58,000 nt of DNA from an uncultured Oscillospiraceae bacterium (GTDB taxonomy: Bacteria; Bacillota; Clostridia; Oscillospirales; Oscillospiraceae). Below the pieces are notes generated by a model. It saw nothing but the letters and a program-made list of their open reading frames with translations, was not told the origin of the DNA and searched no databases. This document shows, one piece after another, positions 52,816-58,000 of this stretch. The stretch lies in the NCBI GenBank assembly GCA_900763705.1, contig CAAFLG010000071.1:1-58000 (forward strand), given 5' to 3'. How positions within the stretch are numbered: the first letter of the stretch is position 1; each line of letters begins with the position of its first letter. The translations under genes and the position numbers were made by a program.

Positions 52816-54294
52816 ATGCGCAATACCAGATGGGAGCTGAATCCCTATTCCTTTTACGACACCGAGGGCCTTGCGCGCCACTTTGAGCGCATGGCGGCGG
52901 AGGGCTGGGCCCCCGACCGCGTGGGCCTTTTTATCCGTTACCGCCGCATCCGGCCGCAGAAGCTGCGCTTTGCCGTCACCTATTATCCTGATGATGGCGG
53001 CGGAGAGGATGGCGAGGAGGTCTTTCTTGATTACTGCGAGCAGGCGGGCTGGCGGCAGGCTGCGGGCGCGGGCGAGCTGACCTTTTGGGGCGGCGGCGCC
53101 GTGGGGGAGGGCGGCGGCCTTGGCGGACGGACGCGCCATGTGCTCTGCACAGCGGATGAGAACGCCGTCGATGTCGAGACCGACCCTGTCTTACAGGTGG
53201 ACGCGATGCACCGTGCCCTCAAATATTACCACAGTATGATGATTTTTTGGTTCGGCTATATGCTCCTCAGGATCTGGGATATCCTGACCGGCCTGAAAAC
53301 AGACCCTCTGAATACGCTTATCTATGGAATGGGGGATTTTTTGTCATGTATTTCGCCTGTTGTCACGCTGATCTGCGGGACTGACCTTATCTGCTATAAC
53401 ATCTGGTATCGGAAGGCGGCGCGCACGGCGAGAGAGGAACACCGCTTTTTGCCTGCAAAGTCGCGCCCGTGGCTCCAGATACTGGAGCGCGCGGCGCTGC
53501 TGCTGACACTTTTCGGCATTTTGGTGAGAGCCCTGCTGGGGACCGGCGGCAGCAGTATGGGGAGGCTTTACCTTGCCGCGATCCTGTGCGGGATCACACC
53601 GTTTGCTGCGATGTTTCTCACCTATTCGGCGGTGAAAACCGGTGCGGACAGGGCGAAGCGCTGCATCGTCACGGCCTGCGTGACGGCGGCGGTCGCGCTG
53701 GCTTCGGCGGGGGTGCTGCTCACCATGGAGCAGAACGGACTTTTTGACAGCGATGAAGTTCCGCCTGAGCTGTATGATGAAGAATTTCGGGCGACGGTCT
53801 ACCACGACGCGCTGCCGCTCTACCTCTCCGACCTCGGCATAGAGGATGAGAATGCGCTCTGGTCGTGCCTGAGTTGGGGGAGCTCCTCGCCCTTCGCTGC
53901 GCGGTACGGCGGAGAGCAGCGAGATGTGCTTGCCAGCTTGGATGATCCCGAGCATCCGGAGACGGCGCGCGGCAATCCTGCGTGGCTCCACTACGACATC
54001 GGGGATGTGTATCTTGCATCGTGGTTTGACCGCTGCCTTGCCTCCGAGCTGGACTATGAGCAGACTGCCCTTGTTGACGGCGAGCATCGCCGTCTCCCTT
54101 ACGCCTACCGCGAGGTCGATGCCGCGCCGTGGGGTGCAGAGCAGGCGTGGCGGCTCTACGACGAGGAAGAGAAGCAGTGGCTTGACCACTGGCTCATCAC
54201 AGGCGGCACGCGCATTGTCGAGTTTGCGTCGGGCAGTGTGCAAATGACCGATGCCCAAAAGGCGACCGTCGGCGAAAAGCTGCTGGGCAACTGA
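52816..54294 (+). CDS. Long DUF2812-like membrane protein
   Basis: 492 residues. The N-terminus (RHFERMAAEGWAPDRVGLFIRYRRIRP) matches the DUF2812 start, followed by a Gly-rich stretch (GGGAVGEGGGLGG near 95). Then come five or six membrane helices (about 140-160, 175-195, 225-245, 255-275, 290-310) and a 180-residue soluble C-terminal part with HYDIGDVYLASWFDRC, which also resembles other DUF2812-associated proteins. More than twice the length of the two copies at 36-37 kb. Function unknown. Confidence 0.75.
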   Translation: MRNTRWELNPYSFYDTEGLARHFERMAAEGWAPDRVGLFIRYRRIRPQKLRFAVTYYPDDGGGEDGEEVFLDYCEQAGWRQAAGAGELTFWGGGAVGEGGGLGGRTRHVLCTADENAVDVETDPVLQVDAMHRALKYYHSMMIFWFGYMLLRIWDILTGLKTDPLNTLIYGMGDFLSCISPVVTLICGTDLICYNIWYRKAARTAREEHRFLPAKSRPWLQILERAALLLTLFGILVRALLGTGGSSMGRLYLAAILCGITPFAAMFLTYSAVKTGADRAKRCIVTACVTAAVALASAGVLLTMEQNGLFDSDEVPPELYDEEFRATVYHDALPLYLSDLGIEDENALWSCLSWGSSSPFAARYGGEQRDVLASLDDPEHPETARGNPAWLHYDIGDVYLASWFDRCLASELDYEQTALVDGEHRRLPYAYREVDAAPWGAEQAWRLYDEEEKQWLDHWLITGGTRIVEFASGSVQMTDAQKATVGEKLLGN

Positions 54295-54336
54295 TAAAAA
54301 AGGGCCTTCTCCCAAAAGACTTGCTCTTTTTTGCTT

Positions 54337-54720
54337 TCATTTTCCGCAGCCGCCCTTGTCCTTGAGCGAGCACGCGCCCTTAAAGCCACAGGCATTGCAG
54401 TGATTGTTGGGGTCAGACACAACGCTGCCGCTCAGAAAGCCGAGCGCCGCGTCATCCGCTTTGCCGGAAGCGCTGGGGAAGAGCATCACGCCCGCCATGC
54501 CGACGGCGCGGCGTTCTTCCTCGCTGATCGCGCCGCAGATGAGCGCGTCAATGCCGTACTGCTCCAGAAGCGAGATCGCACCTTCAAGTCCCGGCTGGGG
54601 CAGCGGCACGAGGAACTGGCGCATGATGCGCCCGTGGTCATCTTCATAAAAGTGGAACGCCTCCGCCCCGCCCATGGGGGAGAAAACGTTGTTGCCGCGA
54701 ACGGGGATGGCGATGCGCAT
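54337..54720 (-). CDS. NifX/NifB-family (dinitrogenase iron-molybdenum cofactor-like) protein
   Basis: 127 residues. MRIAIPVRGNNVFSPMGGAE and GIDALICGAISEEERRAV match the NifX/NifY/VnfX fold, which binds iron-sulfur or iron-molybdenum clusters. The C-terminus HCNACGFKGACSLKD adds four cysteines that could bind a metal. There are no nif genes nearby, and such stand-alone proteins are common in anaerobes without nitrogen fixation. CAAGGAGGATCTTGCC precedes the ATG. Confidence 0.8.
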   Translation of the reverse strand: MRIAIPVRGNNVFSPMGGAEAFHFYEDDHGRIMRQFLVPLPQPGLEGAISLLEQYGIDALICGAISEEERRAVGMAGVMLFPSASGKADDAALGFLSGSVVSDPNNHCNACGFKGACSLKDKGGCGK

Positions 54721-54810
54721 GGCAAGATCCTCCTTGTTTTTTCTTCCAGTATAGCCGACATGACGGGAAAAGCAAGCGCCGGCGCGGAAAATTTACAAAT
54801 GAGATTTCCG

Positions 54811-54839
54811 CATAGGGACGTTCCGTGCGCCCATAGGAT
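54811..54839 (+). promoter_or_regulatory. Possible sporulation-type promoter of sigK
   Basis: CATA at 54811-54814 and CATAGGAT at 54832-54839 with 17 nt between resemble the boxes of sigma-E/sigma-K promoters, which would fit sigK. The match is loose. Confidence 0.3.
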
Positions 54840-54862
54840 GGTCAAAAAGGGAGGAATACATC

Positions 54863-55204
54863 ATGGTTTCTGTCGCCCTGACGCTGCTTGCCCACGCGAT
54901 GCTGCTGTCGCTGCACCTGTCGAACGGTTCGTTTCCGCGGCCCCTTTCCGCAAAGGAGGAGCGAGAGTGCGTCGCGCGGATGCTTGAGGGGGATATGGAC
55001 GCGCGCAACACGCTCATCGAGCACAATCTGCGCCTCGTCGCGCACGTCGTCAAAAAGTACTACACCCGCACCGAGGAGCAGGATGACCTCGTTTCCGTCG
55101 GCACGATCGGCCTCATCAAGGGCGTTTCCAGCTACCGCCCCGAAAAAGGCACCCGTCTCGCAACCTATGCCGCCAAGTGCATTGAAAATACTATACTATC
55201 GTAA
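54863..55204 (+). CDS. sigK: N-terminal part of the sporulation sigma factor SigK, interrupted
   Basis: 113 residues, against about 235-240 for intact SigK. PRPLSAKEERECVARMLEGD, ARNTLIEHNLRLVAHVVKKY and SVGTIGLIKGVSSYRPEKG match SigK region 2, the pro-sequence-like hydrophobic start included. Homology stops after LATYAAKCIEN; the frame then reads TILS and a TAA. Region 3 and 4 are missing. The break is at the same conserved segment where known skin elements split sigK. GGGAGGAATACATC precedes the ATG. If the insertion is excised in the mother cell, the gene would be restored; otherwise it is a broken gene. Confidence 0.85.
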   Translation: MVSVALTLLAHAMLLSLHLSNGSFPRPLSAKEERECVARMLEGDMDARNTLIEHNLRLVAHVVKKYYTRTEEQDDLVSVGTIGLIKGVSSYRPEKGTRLATYAAKCIENTILS

Positions 55205-55281
55205 CGGAACAAACGACAGTTGAGGTGGAGGAACGGGTGTCTTAGGGGAGGAATATTTCGAGCAGGCACAACCGTAGCAGT

Positions 55282-55320
55282 AAACGAGCAGACCGGCTGT
55301 TGAGGCTGGCCTGCTCGTTT
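55282..55320 (-). terminator. Terminator-like hairpin after the 58-residue ORF
   Basis: A 10-bp stem (55282-55291 with 55311-55320), 8 bp after the stop codon on the minus strand, with a short T tail. Confidence 0.6.
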
Positions 55321-55328
55321 GCTATGTA

Positions 55329-55505
55329 TTATTGCTGCGCCTTCAGGTGCTTCACTGCTGCATCCACCAGTTCCAGTTTTTGCTCCGCGGAGCAGGGCAG
55401 CTTCTGGATGGATTTCAGCGCCTGCTCGGACTGGAACTTCGCCAGCTCCTGCCCAAGCTCCTGCTGCACCTGCTTTGATTTCGGGAAGATCAGAAATACT
55501 TCCAT
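55329..55505 (-). CDS. 58-residue protein of unknown function on the sigK element
   Basis: ATG 55505 is preceded by GGAAGGAGGGCAGCC, a strong site. The peptide begins MEVFLIFPKSKQVQQELGQE and ends VDAAVKHLKAQQ; it is helical, Lys/Gln/Glu-rich, with one Cys. No family recognised. The strong ribosome site and following hairpin support it as a real gene, first in the element after the sigK junction. Confidence 0.6.
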   Translation of the reverse strand: MEVFLIFPKSKQVQQELGQELAKFQSEQALKSIQKLPCSAEQKLELVDAAVKHLKAQQ

Positions 55506-55602
55506 GGCTGCCCTCCTTCCCAGAGCGTTTGCTGCTTCAAACTATGCGTGTGTTCCGGTGCGTATACCGTCAAAGCACCTGCTGCTGATTCGGCTGGGAT
55601 GA

Positions 55603-55680
55603 CAATATAAACGCTATCAATACCCTGCTTCTGCTGTAGATCTGCTCGTTGCCGATCTCAAGGAACACACCGAAGAATAA
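55603..55680 (+). pseudogene. Possible 3' remnant of a decayed gene
   Basis: A 25-codon open frame after a stop reads QYKRYQYPASAVDLLVADLK and HTEE and ends in TAA, 1 bp before a strong terminator hairpin. It has no start codon or ribosome site. It may be the tail of a gene lost when the element rearranged. Confidence 0.3.
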
Positions 55681-55681
55681 C

Positions 55682-55730
55682 AAAAGGCTCTGCCGACCTT
55701 CTTTTACAGAAAGTCAACAGAGCCTTTTTC
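55682..55730 (+). terminator. Terminator hairpin in the sigK element
   Basis: An 11-bp stem (55682-55692 with 55718-55728) with A and T ends; the long interior partly pairs too. Confidence 0.7.
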
Positions 55731-56106
55731 GCTCTCAATATAGGATTGGATGCGACAGCAAACCTGCAAACCATTCGCTCGCCAAAATAAGAACAAACAA
55801 AATGGCTTTGGTATCTGCTATCATTTTGCTATCAAACGGGAAATGAGATTTTCAAAAAGCGCGTGTTTTCAAGGCTTTGCACCCCCTCATATTCACTTTT
55901 TTCTCATTCCCACTCGCTCCTGTCAGAAGTTTTCTAAACAGATTTGCTTATGGAATTTAGCTCAGGGTATTGGCATTATTTTCATTATTCAGATAGTAGG
56001 GGCTATCTGATTTTTTGTTGCCATGGTGTTGCCAGTAAATTGAGGATGATTTACACCTTACAAACTGATTATATCATACGATGGATTCTTCATCAAAGCA
56101 TTTTAA
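55731..56106. other. Gene-free AT-rich stretch of the sigK element
   Basis: No supported gene on either strand. It contains one terminator-like hairpin (CAGATAG 55990-55996 with CTATCTG 56003-56009, then six T), and a T-rich area downstream of the Mrr-like gene. Confidence 0.5.
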
Positions 56107-57120
56107 TTATTGATCATCGTTGCTCACGACCCAAATCTTTTTGAGAGGGATCAGCTCTTTGATTTCATCGTCCATCTGATCGTAGTATCGCAGAAACTCC
56201 TCAATAATTTCTTTGTGGGTCCAAAGCCGGATTTCAAAGAACTGTTTAGCCGTCTCATTGATGACCGAAGATTTGAACCCACTCCATGACACTAACAGGC
56301 CATATTCGGCACCAAAGTTTTTCATCACCCCGCCCAACTGATCCAAAACAATCCGATCCACTGGCGCGTCTGTGGACTTAACCTGAACACAGATTTTGGG
56401 GCTTCCAAAACCAAGTGTGCCCGCTGAAGCCAGAATATCCACACCTTTATCCGGTCCGGCCGGGCTGACATATGTAGTGAATCCCTTTGCTCGAAGAATG
56501 GCATCTACAATTTTTGCTAAACCATGCCCCTTAGTCTTCTGGATTATCAGATTTGTGATAACCCCCAAGGCTTCATTTTCAATATCTCGTGCCTCTTCAT
56601 CATCCTGTGGCTCTTGCGGAGTAATTTGGGGCGCTTTCTTTCCCTGTTTATGTGCATTGATGACTGCTTTTATGCGATCTTCCTGCTTGATACGGCAAAT
56701 GGTCATAAAAGCCCCAAAGGAATATAAGATGTCCTGGTCAAAAGCTGTGCGGGGAATGTCACAGGCAAACCAATCTACCTGATGCGCATGATAATAAGGA
56801 TTATCGTTGTTAGGTAAGAATTCATAATTACCTGTGATCTTGCCAAAATGAATTACAGGCTTGATCTTGCTGGGCAGGACAACAACCTCTCCCTTTTTCA
56901 TCTCATGGGCAAACGGCCATACCTGGCTCGCCCAGTTCATCGCTGTTTTTACCTTGACATCTGGGTTGTTGTCCACAAAGTATTGCTGCAAGTCCTGCTT
57001 GGTGTGGAACTGCATGATTGATTCAGAGAGATTGTCCCAGGTGCAGTATACCTTACTGTCCTCAAGAAATTTGTTCTCGAACTCACCGTATCGTCCAGCA
57101 CGACATAACCACATGGGCAT
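56107..57120 (-). CDS. Mrr-type restriction endonuclease
   Basis: 337 residues. The N-terminal 170 residues (MWLCRAGRYGEFENKFLEDS, then ASQVWPFAHEMKKGEVVVLP) form an Mrr N-terminal/EVE-like module that may recognise modified DNA. Residues about 195-310 hold the Mrr catalytic PD-(D/E)xK core: GVDILA then KICVQVKS, preceded by FTTYVSPAGPD. Such enzymes cut methylated or foreign DNA. ATG 57120 overlaps the stop of the upstream gene (TAATG), so the two are co-translated. Confidence 0.85.
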   Translation of the reverse strand: MPMWLCRAGRYGEFENKFLEDSKVYCTWDNLSESIMQFHTKQDLQQYFVDNNPDVKVKTAMNWASQVWPFAHEMKKGEVVVLPSKIKPVIHFGKITGNYEFLPNNDNPYYHAHQVDWFACDIPRTAFDQDILYSFGAFMTICRIKQEDRIKAVINAHKQGKKAPQITPQEPQDDEEARDIENEALGVITNLIIQKTKGHGLAKIVDAILRAKGFTTYVSPAGPDKGVDILASAGTLGFGSPKICVQVKSTDAPVDRIVLDQLGGVMKNFGAEYGLLVSWSGFKSSVINETAKQFFEIRLWTHKEIIEEFLRYYDQMDDEIKELIPLKKIWVVSNDDQ

Positions 57121-58000
57121 TAGTCGTCCACCTCTATTCCAAAGAACTCTCGGATTTTCCTCAATAGAACAGGTCTCAATTCCACCTGATTTTGGAATCT
57201 TACCTGATCGTGCATCGAGATATTGGACCCAATTTCAGAATTTGCAGGCACTCCATCTCGTGTTTTATAGAGTAGCAGCACTTTCTTTGCAAGCCCCTGA
57301 GCGTATCCTATTTCATGATGAACATTTTTATTGCCGAACGAAAGATCCGCAATCACCAAAGAGGATTCTTTGATACCATTAATTATCCGATGATATATCT
57401 CGTCGGAATATCCATCATGATGTTCATCTACTTTTATCAATTTAATTTGAAGACCATTTTCACGCTTTAAAATGTCCCTCACATCTTTAATTGTTTGGTA
57501 TGTATCCTCCGTTTCCACACTAAACTGCATTGACACAAATATTGATTTTGGCATATTTTCATATATCTGGTCAAAAATTTGTATCAAATCATTCATGTGG
57601 AGCCCAGGTGCTCTTGTGATGCTGTTTTCTTTTGCCCAAGACAGAAAGTGTTGATATTTTGTCACATTTGTCAGCTTATAAAACGAAATTGCCCCAATAA
57701 CGGCGAGATTGTTCGGTATCACATGAAGCCGTGCTTCTTGCAGCGCAGCTTCAATTTGAGGCAACTGCTCACGAAAACTATTCACTGCTTCGTCGGTTTT
57801 TGGTAAAGTTTGATTTTCAATCAATAGCTGGCACACTTGAAGTAAGTATGTATATTTGATTCCTCGAATCAATAAATTAATAAATGGGTATTCCTCAAAA
57901 TTTTCTTGTTGAGAAATCTTACGCGCCAAATAGTATGGCCAACCGAAGGAGGGATCGGTCTTTAGCTTTTCATCACTAAATACCCCGTCACTTTCCAATA
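57120..58000 (-). CDS. Nucleotide-binding effector-like protein, 5' end outside window
   Basis: At least 292 residues; the frame remains open at the right edge. The C-terminal part (about 150-260) has SIFVSMQFSVETEDTYQTI, IKESSLVIADLSFGNKNV and HHEIGYAQGLAKKVLLLYK, a pattern of TIR-like/nucleoside 2-deoxyribosyltransferase-like domains that occur as NAD- or nucleotide-processing effectors in defence systems. The N-terminal part is helical with no recognised domain. Directly coupled to the Mrr-type nuclease gene. Confidence 0.6.
   Translation of the reverse strand, partial: LESDGVFSDEKLKTDPSFGWPYYLARKISQQENFEEYPFINLLIRGIKYTYLLQVCQLLIENQTLPKTDEAVNSFREQLPQIEAALQEARLHVIPNNLAVIGAISFYKLTNVTKYQHFLSWAKENSITRAPGLHMNDLIQIFDQIYENMPKSIFVSMQFSVETEDTYQTIKDVRDILKRENGLQIKLIKVDEHHDGYSDEIYHRIINGIKESSLVIADLSFGNKNVHHEIGYAQGLAKKVLLLYKTRDGVPANSEIGSNISMHDQVRFQNQVELRPVLLRKIREFFGIEVDD

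Larger units (their letters stand above)
55190..58000. mobile_element. Left part of a candidate skin-like element inside sigK
   Basis: Begins where SigK homology ends (between 55187 and 55200) and continues beyond the window. Composition becomes clearly more AT-rich after about 55,600, and the cargo (a 58-residue ORF, a gene remnant, a nuclease/effector pair) is unlike the housekeeping genes to the left. The recombinase and the 3' part of sigK are not in the window, so the element is inferred from the junction and composition. Confidence 0.65.

Overview
The window comes from the chromosome of a GC-rich, spore-forming clostridial Firmicute, most likely a gut member of the Oscillospiraceae. Three things point that way: Firmicute-type operons (gdpP-rplI-dnaB, tilS-hpt-ftsH, ricT with holB), the sporulation sigma factor gene sigK, and lifestyle genes such as ppdK, tdh-kbl, an RNase J and PadR/DUF2812 modules. 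Coding density is high, most genes have a clear AGGAGG-type site, and many have TTGACA/TATAAT promoters and strong hairpin terminators.

Layout. 1-8.3 kb: truncated YuiF-like antiporter, TrpR-like YerC, a MerR regulator fused to a zinc-ribbon/methyltransferase-like part, a small lipoprotein, the threonine-to-glycine pair tdh-kbl, an ArsB/NhaD-type permease and a cytidylate-kinase-like protein. 8.4-20.6 kb: tRNA-Arg(CCT), pepF, typA, DUF2461, gap, a kinase-like ATPase coupled to mnmA, a 27-residue ORF, a HAD phosphatase, and holB-ricT. 20.8-25.7 kb: ppdK, a flavodoxin, and an NSS transporter. 25.9-33.6 kb (minus strand): gdpP-rplI-dnaB-tilS-hpt-ftsH. 34-38.3 kb: RNase J, a PadR-DUF2812-DUF2812 module, nudC. 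38.4-44.4 kb (minus strand): a GntR-controlled operon of a 27-residue membrane peptide, GntR, ABC ATPase, permease, amidase, VanZ protein and an exported protein. 44.6-54.7 kb: AlsT symporter, rpsO, pnp, mnmE, degV-prmA, a second PadR-DUF2812 module, and a NifX-like protein. 54.8-58 kb: the 5' part of sigK, broken at the conserved CIEN segment by a more AT-rich insertion carrying a two-gene nuclease/nucleotide-binding module.

Two things stand out. First, two core genes, ppdK and RNase J, each contain one in-frame TAG while the reading frame and family conservation continue on both sides. None of the 53 gene ends I could read uses TAG (30 TAA, 23 TGA). Together these suggest that UAG is read as an amino acid here, by suppression or reassignment, with glutamine as a natural candidate. 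Second, the sigK break looks like the left end of a skin-type element of the kind excised in the mother cell during sporulation, and this one carries a defence-like gene pair.

Other parts fit together as ordinary physiology: tRNA modification (mnmA, mnmE, tilS), RNA decay (RNase J, PNPase), envelope maintenance (GntR-ABC-amidase-VanZ), and PadR-controlled DUF2812 membrane proteins present in two separate modules. All function calls come from reading sequence motifs by eye; no database search was run.
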